Shown here: one piece after another, positions 37,108 to 50,227 of the stretch | Position numbering within the stretch: the first letter of the stretch is position 1 | Layout: every line of letters starts with the position of its first letter | Source: Iris pallida | Taxonomy: Eukaryota; Streptophyta; Magnoliopsida; Asparagales; Iridaceae | DNA length: 64,000 bases | Direction of reading: 5' to 3' | NCBI GenBank assembly: GCA_029216955.1 | Contig: JANAVB010010791.1 | Location: forward strand, 11,050,438 to 11,114,437 | Notes under the pieces: generated by a model | What the model was told of the DNA's origin: nothing | What the model saw: only the letters and a program-made list of their open reading frames with translations | The model's database searches: none | Made by a program: the position numbers and the translations under genes

Positions 37108-37271
37108 ACCAGCTCCTGACCCATCACTGTGACGGATTACTGGGTTCTGATAGGAGCTGCCAGAGAGGCGACAATATCGGCGACGGTGTCGGCCTCTAGG
37201 TTTTGCAGTCGAGGTGCATGTTCTATAAAGAACCCTGTGAATATGGAGATGATATCGTTTGCTGCCTGATG

Positions 37272-39061
37272 CTAAGGGACCAGATCTTCATGCCGAACCT
37301 CATCTTGTCCCTGAACTTGGTTGATAATCAGCTTTGAGTCTTCATAGGTCTCGATGTAGTTGACCCCCAACTGTTTAGTGAGCTGTAGCCCGATGATGAG
37401 AGCATTGTACTCAGCAACATTATTGGTACATGAAACCATGAAAGAATAAGTACGGTAGATGACTATATCGTCAGGGGTGACTAGGACTACTCCGATCCCT
37501 GCGATGATTTTGCCTTTGGGTCCTGATCTCGAAGCATCGTTAAAGAACATTCGCTAGACAGGATTATCTGTTACTACATTAGACTCTAGGACCACGTCAG
37601 AGATACCATTGTAGAGTCTTGACATCTCCGGTACATGATATACCGCCAAGAAGTTGGCCAATGCTTGACCTTTAATCGCCTTTTTATGGGACAAAAACTT
37701 TGTCATAAGTTGTCAACAGGATTGCCCATGTGGCTAACCGCAAGTTTAATGCCCCTGCTTAGTCATGATAACTCTGAAGGGATTGACTCGAGAAATGATG
37801 TGAATTATCTGACCTGCCACATAATGGCATATCTTTTGGATGACGAAGACTAGAACAAGACACTCCTTCTCCACAGGATTGTACCGATGTTTGGCACCAA
37901 TCAGGATCTTGCTAAGATAGTAGATTGCTTGTTTGTAGCCTTTGTTGCTCATCTGGGCTAGCAAAGCACCGGAAGAATGGTCCATGGCTCGAATGTACAT
38001 TAGAGCTACCATTACTAGAGGACTAGTGAGGTATTTTTTGATGTCGTCGAACGCGTGCTGACATTCTTCAGTCCATACATAAGAAACACCTTTCTTCATT
38101 AGTTTAGTAAAGGATTGGCATCGTTTAGAGAGATTTGCTATGAATCTTCTGATGCATGCCAAGCATCCTTGCAGGCCCCGAAGCTCATGGAGATTCTTCG
38201 GGAGAGCTATGTTTAGAATAGCCTTGGTCTTTTTAGGGTCAATGTGAATACCCTTGGTTGTGATGATGAAACCCAAAAATTTGTCGCTGGAAACCCCCAG
38301 GAAGGACTTCATTGGGTTTATCTTTAGCCGATGTGTCCGCATCAGATCGAACATCGTCCTCAAGTCATCCAGATGGCTGGATTTCCTTTGACTGTTAACG
38401 GCAATGTCATCAACATAATATTCCACCGTTTTCCAGAGGTGTTTGCAGAATTTGGTACCCATAGCCTGATGGTACGTTGCTCCTATATTCTTGAAACCGA
38501 AAGGCATCACTGTATAATAGTAGATTCTTTTTAGAGTCCGAAATATCTTTATCTGGTTGTAGCCTGAGAATCCATCTATGAAGGACATACGTTCTAAGCC
38601 CCAAGTATTGTCAATCATCACATCAGTAATTGGGAGGAGAAACTCTTTTGGACAAGCCGAGTTGAGATCTCTAAGGTCTATGCAAACTCGAATCTTCCCG
38701 TTCTTCTTAGTGATGGGCACAATATTGGCGACCCAATCTGGTGTTGCTTCTCGTGAATGAAGCCACTTTCTATGAGTTTCTTGACTTCTTTCTCGATAGC
38801 ATCCATGATGTTAGGACGAAAGCGACGTTGTTGCTATTTGACAGGTTTAGCATCAGGCAAGATGTTGTGTCGGTGCGTTGTGACTTGTGTGTTTAAACCC
38901 GGTATGTCTTCATATCTCCAAGCAAAGACATCAATGTATTTTCGGATAAGCTATATCAGAAACTCTCTGTCTTCTCCTGTCAAGCTTTTGCTAATGAAGA
39001 TGGGTTTAAGTGAAGTCTCATCTCGTAGGTCTACTTGAACGACTTCATCTTTGGTGGGAGG
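37272..39061 (-). pseudogene. Tat element 1 reverse transcriptase and two RNase H domains (broken)
   Basis: The upstream part (39061-38721) has the usual lead-in, FAW-YEDIPGLN and RRFRPNIMDAIEKEVKKLI, with stops. The open frame 38720-37746 has KNGKIRVCIDLRDLN, MSFIDGFSGYNQI, MPFGFKN and the catalytic YVDD (about 38406-38417), then the first RNase H (SSGALLAQMSNKGYKQAIYY). A second, archaeal-type RNase H lies at 37550-37272: FFNDASRSGPKGKIIAGIGV, AEYNALIIGLQL and YEDSKLIINQVQG. The pair of RNase H domains is a mark of the Tat lineage. The residue after FF is N, where the homologous stretch in Tat element 2 has FFDGAS, so the key aspartate of the second RNase H is lost. Confidence 0.85.
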
Positions 39062-39686
39062 ATCTCTCTGTTCAAAGTACCATTTCTATTAGGATCCTAA
39101 GCATTGAGCCCAGGGTTCATCCTCGAAGAATTTGAGCATCTGGTCTTCATCCTCAACTGGAGGATCTACAGAGACCATATTGACGGACAGTATCTTCTTG
39201 AAGTCTTGGCCGATACTGGTATCAGAGTTCCCGGTTGAGAAATCGGAGGTGTGAGAATGCATCATGACTTCTGGCTCCGAGATCTCTGAAGTTGTTGTGG
39301 GTGTACCATAACCTAACCCCTCGCAAGTACGTTGGTAGTAATTTTGAAACTTTCTCTTTGGAGCACGACGGTAAGGGAAGGCGTTGGCCTTTGCCATAAT
39401 TCAGTCCTCTGTCACTGGTCAAGTCATAATCCATCTTCTGGATAAGGTGCTTAGCTTAAACGGTGTATCGGTAGAGCTACATCTTGCAGTTATCAGGCTC
39501 CAGTTCTGTAGAAGTAAGCCTTTGAGGACGTTTCATCCGGCCAAACTTAATGGGTTCCTCATCTTTTTTCTTTGCTGGAACCAGGAAGTAAGCATTTCGG
39601 GAAGGGACAACTCGTCTTGCCAGGTTAACGGTTGTCACTTGGGTTCATTGCATATACAGAGCCTTGTCTAAGAAATACATACTGTT

Positions 39687-41061
39687 TCAGTGTGCACAAG
39701 AGTAATTCAAAGACAACTTTCTATTAATAAAATACAAAATTTTATCCCGAGGGATTACATCTCCTAAAGAGTGTGCCTCAGCATTAGCGCATATGTAGTC
39801 CCCTAACTCCTCATAAATAAGAACCGGGGCTGCCATGGAAGAAGGTGGTGGAGGTCTCCGCTTTAGTTTGACTACCAAGGGAGCTAGAGTCGTAGATTCC
39901 TGCAACTTCGAGGCTGCTTTTGGGGCCCTTCTGGGGAGCTTTATATGAATAGGCTCCTGGCTAGCAGCTGACGTCGTCGGGGACGAGCGAGCAGAAGCTT
40001 TTCTTCGGAGCTTGATGACAAGAGGTACTTGTGTCTGGGGAGGCTTTCCTTTTAGTCGAGCCTTCAAAGGTTCTTCAATGAAAGGTGCGCTCTCTGATAC
40101 AGTTTCTACCTCGTCATCGGTATCATTAGCATCATTGTCCCACGAGACTGATTTGTACAGATCAGCATCAGTACAGTATACTTTGAGTCCACGGAATGGG
40201 TCGATGTCAGCGAACTCGATCTTGATAGTCCCTTCGCTGACTACATACTTCATGCATTGATAGAGGGTAGAAGGTACAATCATGTACTCATGAATCCATG
40301 GTCGTCCCAATAACATGTTGTAGTTTATGTCTGCATCAATGACGTAACAAGTCACGTCTTTCTGGAGATCGTTGTTCTGGCATTTTAGACGAATCTTGCC
40401 CAAGCGCTCATTTTTTTCCAGCATTGAAACCGCTGATTGTAGTACTTAACACGGTCAGCCGATGTATCAGAATCCCCAAGGTTTGGAGCAAACTCTAAGG
40501 AATTATGCCGAGGAAGGAGCCATGGTCGATGTGGATGCGATCGACCTTGATGGCACCAATATATCATGTATAGTACAGGGGCCTATTGTGCCAGTTGTTC
40601 TTCAGCAACATATCTTACTGAGTGAAGGTGATGTTAGGAATCACTTCGACCACGTTATGTCAACGTGGGCACGCGACAAGATCTTCCTTGGACAGTTGCA
40701 CCTGGGTGAGGAAGGAATCAGCGTTCTGTAAAGCTTAGCTGACGGCGTCCCGGGTCTCCTTTGAGAGGCGGAGGAGTTCGAAGAGCGATAGCCAGGCCAG
40801 AGTATTGGCAAGTTGTGCCAATATATCAAAGTTGTATTGCTTGATCGGCCCTACTACTGAGTCTTTTCTCAATAGTTTGTCAAAGAGGACCTCCTTTTGC
40901 TTTTGCTTATCTGTTGCATGAGTTTGAGATAGGCCTGCTTCATACGTATCCGGTATGGTGATAGCAGCAGGTGGAGGCACTTCTTCCTTTGGAACCTGGT
41001 TATCTTTTCGCTGGTGAGCCGAGCGAGTGGTAACCGAAGCGTCATCAGCCGAAGTAGAAAC
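39687..41061 (-). pseudogene. Tat element 1 Gag C-terminus and protease (broken), cut by element E
   Basis: Gag tail: KQYNFDILAQLANTLAWLSLFELLRLSKETR (41000-40740), the segment before protease in Tat elements. The protease region follows with stops; the active-site turn reads IDHGS, so it is damaged. The open part 40424-39687 has VIDADINYNMLLGRPWIHEY, the typical second half of the plant Gypsy protease, then a basic Pro-rich linker towards the reverse transcriptase. At 41062 the sequence changes abruptly to the LTR end of element E; the flanking 5 bp are GAAAC. The remaining Gag and 5' LTR are not in the window. Confidence 0.8.
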
Positions 41062-42064
41062 TGTCACGACCCACACCTAGTATTTAGGTATGGGCCATGG
41101 GTACGTCCAGCCTACGCCGTGGTATCGACGGTAGAACGCTGTCTAATCATCTCCACATTTATCAACTCAACCACACAGTTTTATATATTTCCACAATACA
41201 ATCTAGAATCCACAGATAAGTCCAAAACAGAATGATATTTATAAAATAGCCACAGCGAGAGAGAAAGATAAGAAATGAACTGAATAGTCTCCAAAAGAGA
41301 TCAAAATGTACTAAATGAAATAGTCTCAAAAGATCAAAGTGTACTAAATGAATATTCACTACTCAACTCACAAAATCCTCAAAATAAAATATAACAACTA
41401 AAGGGTTTCCAGAGACAACTCCGGCCCAACTGAATAATGTCTAACTAAAAGTCATTTGCGGAGGGCAGCCCCGCATCTAAATCCTCCGGTATGCCAAGAT
41501 CAGGGTCGACTGTCTGCTCATAGTAAGTAGTACAAAACTCCTCTAACTTATCACCTAAAAATGTTGGTTATCCAGTCAGAAAGGGAACAAGCATACATAT
41601 GACAAGCTATCCTAGACAAATAAAATTCATAAAACATTAAAATAGCATATGAGAAGTGAAACTAGAAAGTAATAAGCATTATGATATAGTGGAAAAGAAT
41701 AGGCAACTCTATGGTGAGAAATAGCAACCAGAAAGTAAATATGTAAAGCAGGGTGACATGGCAAGTGGTAAAGGAACAAGATGGAACAACTGAAACAAGA
41801 ACTATCTACATGTATTAAAATATCAGGTTCGACATGTGAACGGCTAAGGGGTAAATCCGGCACCACGTACGTGTCATGTGTGGCTACTATTATTCATGAT
41901 CAGACATTTTGGGATGGAATGGGTAGTTCATACGTCTATTTCCCCGCCCAGCTAGTACACATGGGGTCAAGTTGCAAGCATGGTAATCGCGTGAATGACA
42001 ATCAAGAAGTATAAATAAATCCATAATACTAATCTCTGTGTGACGAGAGTGTCAGCAAGTGTGA
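41062..42064 (-). repeat. LTR fragment of element E
   Basis: It begins TGTCACGACCCACACC and has AGCCTACGCCGTGG, the reverse of the U5 end shared with A, B, F and G. It contains the ACATGTGAACGGCTAAGGGG and CCCGCCCAGCTAGTACAC blocks found in similar form in F and G. The right border is uncertain: likeness to the family fades at about 42064. Only an LTR-type sequence is seen, no coding. Confidence 0.65.
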
Positions 42065-43792
42065 GTTCATGGGCCCTTTATATTTATTTTATTTTTTTTT
42101 TTTATTATATTACTATTATGCTCACATTTTTTAATGAAATATAGTTCTTGATATATTGAATAAGGTGGCATTAAGTTTGCAAGTATGAATTGACAAAGGC
42201 GCTTGAACACAAGATGCAAATACAAATTTGAACCTGACAAACCCCTCGAGGCATCTCTGTTGGTCGACAGACTCAATAAGAGATTAAAATCAAAATCCTC
42301 CTTCGAATCAAAGACCAACTAAAAGTCTAAATTCAAATCATATTCCACTTTATCAAAATCTTCCTTGATCCAATCTAAACCTCTCCTATATATAATTGAC
42401 CACCCCTTTTCTCATAGAACCCTAGTTCCTTTCCTTCACAGCATGAGAAGAGTAGGGATTCGCAGAGATCAATCGAGGGAAACCAGCAAAGAAGGTACAT
42501 CAACCTCCTCCTATGTTTACTTTTCATGATTAAGAATTTAGGTATTCAAAAAAATGTTTAGTCCACGGATTCGACAACCGTAGGATGTGGATGTCTGGAG
42601 AAGCAGCTAGTTACGAGGGAGGGGGTTACGCTCGGCATTGATGCTAGTATCAGATTGTTAGTGCTTTTGTGAGCACCTTGTACAGCCTACTTGTGTCAAT
42701 TCAAATCCCATTAGTATGGAGTTGATACTGTACCAATCTCATCTTGATTGGATTGAGGTTGGTGTCAGATCATACCCTACAATAGAGGTCTAGGGGGAGG
42801 TACCTGTGTAAGAGGAAAGAGTTATATATATACAATGGCAATAGTTGCAAACTGTCAACCCCTTGACCAAATTGTTCTCGAATTTATTAATTTAAAAACT
42901 ATTGTTTTTTTTCTCTCATGTAATTGTTATGTTTATATTTGTTTACTTAAAATATACCAAATGAGGACCAAAAGGGTATATTTGGATAAACGGGGGGCTT
43001 TGTACAAAAGCCCCAAAATTTAAATCCTACTTTAAAGCCGATTCCTTCCTGTGTTCAAATCTTCGAATAAGAGATAGATTCAAATCCATAAGAATCAACC
43101 AAGACTGATTTCAAAATAATGATCTCCCTATCCGTTTCCTCTTGTGCTATTCCAAACCCTACCTATTTATAGGAAGAAGTGGCAGCCGAACTCTCCTTCA
43201 TTGACGAGAGCAGCATCATCAGGTCTTGAAGGACTCCTTCCTGTGTTTGACACCTACCCTTGTGTTGACCACCAACCAACTGCCAACAAGCGCTGCCGAG
43301 CCCTGTCAGATAATCATGTCTCAAATTTTTAACCATGCCATTATGCCTAACACTGTTCGATGTAATGGCTAATAGAGTTTTGTGTTAAAACAAATAAGGT
43401 ATCACAGGTTAGCAATCATAGATGTGTTTTTATGTCAGAAGTATGGTGAGGCATTGGCTTGTATTAAGGGAATTGCTAGACTAAGATGAATGTCTAATAG
43501 GATATCCTAAGCAAACCTGAGTACAACATAGGCTCTGATTTGGTTGGGAGAATACTCTAGGTAGTTACAGCACGTGATCAGTATCTAGAGGTATCAGTGA
43601 CCAGGAGGATGAGGATCTTGGCAAAAGGGTCACCACTTGTCCCAAGTACTGGTGCTTGGCAGAGCAGTGTAGCCCTTTCACCATAGTCTACGGTGTCTAA
43701 CCCAACCAAATTTTCTTATATCCAATAGATACTTTATGTTTGATCTTCCTAGGTACTCATTTGGTAATGAAATAAGGACAACCCTTTATTTA
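42065..43792. other. Unclassified 1.7 kb between E and F
   Basis: No ORF above 85 codons and no protein motif recognised. It opens with CCCTTTAT (42073) and a T-rich run (42082-42110), and closes with CCCTTTAT (43783) next to element F, a possible 8-bp flanking repeat. TATA-like motifs point both ways: CTATATATAATTG on + (42388) and CCTATAAATAGG on minus (about 43165). It may be one or two decayed elements, or a retroposed piece on the minus strand. Confidence 0.3.
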
Positions 43793-46700
43793 TGTCACGA
43801 CCCGCACCCTAGAGTAAGGGCACGAGAAGTGGGTACGTCCAGCCTACGCCGCAGTATTGGCGGTAGAACGCTGTCCTAAGTTACTATCTAATCAATAACT
43901 CACGCAATTATATAATGTACTTGTCAAATCTCAACTCCGAACGGAGGACAAGTATAGATATAATGTAATCTCAATCACAATCTAAGAACGATAAGATAAC
44001 ACAGAAGTTTATAACTAAAGACTAAACAACAACATTTGTAAACAACTAAATAATAATATCTCAAACAAACTCAAATACAAACTCGTATCTCAAGTTATTA
44101 CAATTGAAGTTCTAAAACATGAAAACTAAACCAAGTCTACTAGCTAGTCTCCTGATCACTCCTGAGTGTCGGGGCCATAGGTAGCTGAGCCATCTCCTGC
44201 TCCAAGGCAAGTAGGGCAAATGTCCTCCGGGCAATCATCTGTAATATTTTCAATAGGTCCAGTCAGGACAGGAACGAGTACAATTCATCAAAAAATCTCA
44301 AGTAAATGACAGAGAACTATAAAGCAGTTATAGACAGTTTTATTGATGAACATGGTAGTTTGTATACAGGTGATGGTATAGAGAAACAATTAAGATACAA
44401 GGAAAGTAAGGTAAGTAAAACAAGAGAAGAATCATGGCAATAAAGATTGCAAAATAGAAACTAGCTGAACTAGAGTAACATGATATAAGTTCAGACAGTG
44501 AATGTAGACAAGTGTAACTCCAATGTAAGTCCAGTACAAGACGAATCTAATACAAGATGAATCCAGTACGAGGCGATTCCAGTCATAGTGATAAATGGTT
44601 CCAGGGTGAGTCCAGTCTATACTCTAACACTGTATTTTAAAATACCGAGATCGACAAGTAAACGGCTGTAGGTAATACGGCACACCGTACACCCGCGAAG
44701 TGTGGGATGGCTATCATTCCAATATAATTCCAAAGGAGTGGTTCCAGTATTTGGGTAATGTTCATATGTCTACTCTAATATTTTCTCGCCCACAAGTACA
44801 AGTGAATCCAGATAACGACACGAGAAATCGAGATGAGTCCAGCCAAACATAATGATACTAGCAAGAGATTCCAGAGTGATTCCAGTAGGTGGTTCCAGTA
44901 GTGATTCCAGAAGGTGATGCCAGTAGTGGTTCCAGAAGGTGATGCCAGTAGTGATTCCAAAAATAGAGGCTGACAAAATGGTATGTGTGTCGCATACATG
45001 AATCCAGAAATATCCATACGTGTTGTAAGAATCACATAAAACTAACTAGAACTGAAGTACAGTTATTGACAAGTAAATAAAAGAACTATCAGAGAATGTA
45101 CTCGCCTGACACTCTGAAAAGAGTAATATAATATCAGATGTCTGCACCAGAGTGACAATGTCCTAAATAGAGCAGTATGGGTTATGACATGTTTAAAATA
45201 AGGTAAATAAAGTTTACGATACAATCTACATAATTTCTAAGCCAAATTAGGTCAAAGTCAAACTTGGTCAACTCTGGGTCAAACCAAGTTAACATCTAGT
45301 CAAACTAGGTTAACAACAAGGCTATCTTGGTCAACTGGTCAAACTTAGGCTAGCAAGGGTCAATTGGTCACATTTAGGCCTTAATGTTGACTTTGGTCAA
45401 CAGTCCAATATTGGTCAACTCTAAAGTAAGCTAATCTCCTAAAATAACCATTATCTACTCTATGATGTATTACCTATTCCTTACCCAATACTATCTAACC
45501 ATCAATACCTATCCACATATAGGCATATTGCCAAACCTATAATCCAAGACATAAATCATGCATACATATAACATCCTATATAGGCAATACATATTCACAT
45601 ATATATAGTGAATTATACTATCTAATCTCACATAACCCATATCCCCAACTGTCAACTAACATGTCAAAGCCCACATCCCCAATGGCAACATTAAAACATG
45701 CTTCATAAACATTATATTACATACATATATTCATGTATACATACATATATACATATAGAGGAGGGGAAAAGGGCTGTGTGTTCCAACATTATGTGTGTAT
45801 GTAGAGTAGGAATGAGAAATCATCTCAGGAACAAAGTGGCAGTGTGTGGATGTGTGAGTATTTAATGGTACATGTGAGGGTTTTGGTGGTGCAAGGTGTG
45901 TGTGGGATATGGGGCTGTTCTCAGTCAAAAAGAGGACTGAAAACCAAAGTAATATTAGGTGACACAGGAAACCAATCCCAGGAAATAAATTTCAAAAATC
46001 AAAACTGAACTCTACCTATACCACACTTGAACCCCAACTCTTAATAACTTGAACCTATACTCAGGTTCTCAGGAACCTGAGAATCAATGACCAATGTGTG
46101 AAATCCGACAGTGCATACCCAATGTTCTCAGGTTAACTAATCTTCAGTTTTGTGTGTGTGAGTGTGTGAGCTGTTAAGGTGAGGGTACAATGTGTGTACC
46201 TGTGAGTATAATCTCTCAGTTTTTCATACATTTCAACTCAATATTCTCATCACAGGGATTAAGTAAACTCAGTTGAAATTGAATTGAATCCAACTTTGAA
46301 ATCCTGATCAGTCTTAGAAACTAAAACTCAAATTCAATTGATTACAAACAACCAAACCTAATCACTGTTAACATCAAATCCCTATTGAAACATGGATATC
46401 ACTGTATTTATTCTCACGAATGGGTTATAGGTTACTGTCAGTTGATTTAAACCAGAAACTTAAAATGAAACTGATCCTATACATATCTATATAACTTATA
46501 AACTGAAATCCAAAAAGGAAATATGTATCATAATCAATAGAACTAATCACCTGACAACCAAACTCTGGAAACCAACCTTGGATCATAACTCTAAATCCAG
46601 GTAAATGTATGAACTAGGTTTGGAATCCCCACTTTCAAATTCAACACATATTCTTGTTTTCGAAATACCAAACAGCAGGTATCAGTCAACATAATTCGAA

Positions 46701-48507
46701 ATCCTCTTGAAACCTATATCACTAAAATCGAAACCAATCAATTCATGAAACCAAATTCGAAAATGAATCTAAACTCAGGTATCCAATGTATAATAATTAT
46801 TTGACATCTCCAAACCGTATTTACCTATAGAAACATTTTTGAAAATAACATATGTATCAAGGCCATACTTTTGAACCCAAAACATTTGAAAACCCAATAA
46901 TCAGTCGTGTCACAGGGTGGGGAGTATTGTGTCGACACTGGGGGTGATGTGTGTGTCGACACAGTATCAAACATCGTGTCACGAAGTGTCCACAACCTAG
47001 TTGAATACCGTGTCAGAGACAGTGCAGTGCACTGTCTCGTGCACGTGTACAGGACTCAATAGGACACGACGTGTCCTACCCTCGGTCTCGTGGTCGAGTC
47101 TAGAGCTAGGTAAAGTCTAGGGGTTCGTGTCTAACACCCTGAAATGGGACAAAGTGGCACCGTGTCCGAGAATCAAACCCGTGTCAGTGGGCTTTTACAC
47201 GCACGTGTGTGTGTGTGCACGACCCATGCAATCGAGATATCTTCCAAAATACTTGACAATATTGCCTGAAATTTTGTGTGCTTAATGACAGTCATTTCTC
47301 GCACCCGCACCCGCACACAAATTTTCGTGTGTCTAGGTGCTGTGTCGTGTCCGCTAGGACACCCGAGCAGCAGGATACTGCACGACAGTGTCGTACAGCA
47401 TGTTCGTATCCATTTTGGACACGGACACGGCTCTAAAACGTGCTCAGTGTTCAACATAAGTAATCTACATATCAAGGGCTTCAAAATCATGTAATTTGTT
47501 TTTGAAATTAACAATATTTATTTCTATGTGACATTTCGTCGAACATGTATTTAAATAAACCGATACGTGTCCGATACGGTCACGAAATAGACACGAACTC
47601 CTACCAAACTTGGACTACACCTAGGGGGACCCTAATGAATGCATCTATTGGACGAAATCAGGAATTTACTAGGGTTTGTAGGGTTTTACCTATTGAGTGT
47701 TCAAACTCAATGTAAAGAGCCTCGATTCGACGTCTTCCTCAATTTTCTCCGGTTCAACCGTCCTCGAACCTTGCTAGCAAGCACCCACAAGTATCCTCTA
47801 CTGTTGGGGATGATGATGCAATTGATTTGACTCAATTTGGGCTCAATTTGGATTAATTGGGAGAGGTTTAGGGAAGAACAAGTAGGGCTTTTCTAGGTTT
47901 TGTAAAAAGAGGCTAAGGCTTTTGTTAATGTGACTTTATAGGAGGGGGGTCTTGTGTGGCTGTTGAAATGAGTAGGGTTAGGGTTTTAGATGAGTGGTTA
48001 GGATCACTCCACTCAATTCCAAGGCTTCCTATTGGCTAAGGCTTCTTTTTACAAATATCTCAAAAGGAAATATCCTACCTTAATAATATCTAGATATTAC
48101 TAACCTTGGCACTTAGTAGGAATGTTCTAACCTTAATTCTAACCTCAAGACTAATCTAGGTTAGGTTAACTTCTAGGTTAAGGCTTAACTAAGAGACTAG
48201 CATAATATTTAATTAATCAAAATTATAATTCCACAAAATTGTCAAAATGACCAAAATACCCGTAGGCTAAAAATTGGTAATATGAATTTCTAATCACGTG
48301 ACTAGGCTCCTTTGGTCATGGTTAGTCTCTAGGCTTAGCAATACTAGGGTTTAACTAGTTAACCATCAAAATCACCAATCAACATTTTAAATAGTTTTAA
48401 ATTAATTAAAAATTACCAAAAATCATAATATGATTTAAATATCATTATTAAATGATTATAATCACAAAATTTCAAAATTACCCTCATTTGGAAAACTGGG
48501 TGTTACA
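43793..48507 (-). repeat. 3' LTR of element F
   Basis: 4715 bp. In + direction it runs from TGTCACGACCCGC to CTGGGTGTTACA; on the element strand it starts TGTAACACCCAG, as in B. TATA-like CCTATAAAGTC on the minus strand lies at about 47940. The left flank ATTTA (43788-43792) would be the target duplication; the other copy is outside the window. ORFs inside, such as 47173-47514, look like chance. A GTCAA-rich stretch (45245-45420) repeats TTGGTCAAC many times. Confidence 0.85.
44865..44960. repeat. GATTCCAG-type tandem repeat in the F 3' LTR
   Basis: Units of about 17-18 bp of the form GTGATTCCAGAAG / GTGATGCCAGTA / GTGGTTCCAG. The same array is in the other LTR at about 51300-51400. Confidence 0.8.
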
Positions 48508-48545
48508 AGTCTACCCCCTTAGAAGAATTTTGTCCTCGAAATTAA
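48508..48545 (-). promoter_or_regulatory. Polypurine tract of element F
   Basis: Minus-strand AATTTCGAGGACAAAATTC then TTCTAAGGGGGTAGACT next to the LTR start, the same arrangement as in A and B. Confidence 0.85.
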
Positions 48546-48690
48546 GATGATCGTACTCCTCCTAGATCAAAGCCCCAATCAAACAAGGTCGAAAGATAAC
48601 ATGCAATCATAGTCCTACTGGTCGTGATTCTACAGTCTCGAACAGGGTAACTACTCTATCTAGCATATCACAAGAATATCCTGACAGGTG

Positions 48691-49979
48691 CTAATAGAAA
48701 TCACACATGAAGGTGGGAGAGAAGAACAAGGAGGTCAAACCTGCTAACCCGTCACCTGCAGCGTCAGTCTCCTCGACTGTCATAGCAAAAGCTCTACCAC
48801 TCTGGTACTGAGCTACAGGTGGCCTAGCTCCCCCAAGAGGAGGTGCAACGGGACAATCTATCATCTTGTGAACACCAGACCCACAGAATAGACAAACCTT
48901 CAGTCTCCTCCTACAAGACTCCCAAACATGCCCTGCCTTCCTGCAGTAGGCACAAGTCAGCACCCTACGGTCCTATCCTCTAGGCTAATGTTGTGCCTGC
49001 TGAAGCTGTATGCGAGGCCTCTTGGCCAGACCTCCACTCCTACTGGCTACATTAATATCTCGACCCCTCTTCAGTTTCATTCCTAGATCATCCTCTGCTG
49101 CCATAGCTCCTGCTAAGATCTCCGCGAAAGAAGCATCCATGTCACTCTTGGTCAATGACCGGACCTCTCTGATCAAACCTCTGCAGAACTTTCTCGCCTT
49201 CATCTTCTCACTCAAGTCCTCAATGAATCTGCTTAGTCGGCAGAACTCTTCCGTATATTCCCCGACTGTTTGGCTCCCCCGAGCCAGGCTCTCAAACTGT
49301 GCCTCTATGCCTTCAAGTGCTACATCTGAAAAGAACTGCTCCTTGAACAACGTCTTGAAGGCTGCCCAAGTCTGTCCCTCGGTTCCCACTCAGGGGTCTG
49401 TCTGGTACCAGGTGCGGGCCAGGTCCTGCATCTGGCTGTCTGCCGCTTCTACTTGAAGTCGAACTGGTATCTCTGCTAGCCGAAATATCTCCTCGATATG
49501 CTCTATCCAGTCATCCGATAGTGGATGCCCTCTGTACCAAGAAAATCCCTCGGACGCATCTTCTGAAACTCCTGAATACCCGGTGTCCTCTGATGGCACT
49601 GATGTGTCTGTCCTCCCTGTGGCTGTATGGTAATCATCTCCATTGTCGTCCTGACCAGCTGGTGAGCCTCGTCTATACCTTGACGAAAATCGGCAGTCTA
49701 ACGCTGCTGCTGGTGCTGGTGGGACTCCAGGATCCTCTCCACAAATGAAAACAGGTATGCAGCGTCAACCAATCCTGCAGGTGGCTGCTGAAACATCTCA
49801 CAGATGACTGTGGTCGTCCTCTGAACAGGTGGAGGCATACCCCCAATGGCTACAGTAGCTCCTGTATGATCAGGAATAGAAGGTGCTACAGTCTCAACAG
49901 GTTGCTGCAATGGACGAGAGGTGGCAGACCCCTCTCCAGCGGCTACTGTACCAGAGCGATGTGATCGTGTCTCCACCAT
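48691..49979 (-). pseudogene. gag: Gypsy (Tekay-like) gag of element F, broken
   Basis: Start MVETRSHRSGTVAAGEG at 49979. The Pro/Gln-rich N-terminus is followed by the capsid part: WIEHIEEIFRLAEIPV, AADSQMQDLARTWYQ, TWAAFKTLFKEQFFSD, IEAQFESLARGSQTVGEY and EFCRLSRF, the plant retrotransposon Gag domain order. Two zinc knuckles close it: CAYCRKAGHVWESC and CLFCGSGVHKMIDC (48855-48955). At least one frame change (between 49698 and 49599) and stops at about 49387 and 48970-48985 break it. The reading ends at 48691, 140 bp before the polypurine tract. Gag packages element RNA; this copy is probably inactive, but the plan suggests a family that supplied Gag only. Confidence 0.87.
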
Positions 49980-50164
49980 CCTGAAGACAGATCGAAAAGG
50001 AAGTCAATATTGAACAAGAATCGATAAAATCAAAGGAGGACAGTTTATTTCAAAGAAGACAATCAGTAAGATATATAGATGGCATAATTTGAAGCAAAAT
50101 ATTCCTAACTGTGATTGAATACCTCTCCGTTTAAGCCTATCTCTCAAATCCTATCGCAGGCTGT

Positions 50165-50227
50165 AGTGATACTCTAGTTCGAATACCACTACATAAACTC
50201 GACCTGCATGGGACACCACTAAAAATG
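50165..50227 (-). promoter_or_regulatory. Leader after the F 5' LTR, expected primer-binding region
   Basis: On the minus strand CATTTTTAG separates the LTR end from TGGTGTCCCATGCAGG. The same block follows the LTR in A and opens element B. It is not the usual TGGTATCAGAG of initiator Met tRNA, and I cannot name the matching tRNA. Confidence 0.5.

Noticed and set aside
42600..42800. Possible primer-binding site (GTATCAGA near 42645, TTGGTGTCAGATC near 42758)
   Set aside because: Both are partial matches to the initiator Met tRNA site and have no LTR end or polyprotein next to them.
47173..47514. ORFs of 113 and 72 codons in the F LTR
   Set aside because: GTGTC-rich LTR sequence with no protein likeness; the LTR is otherwise non-coding.
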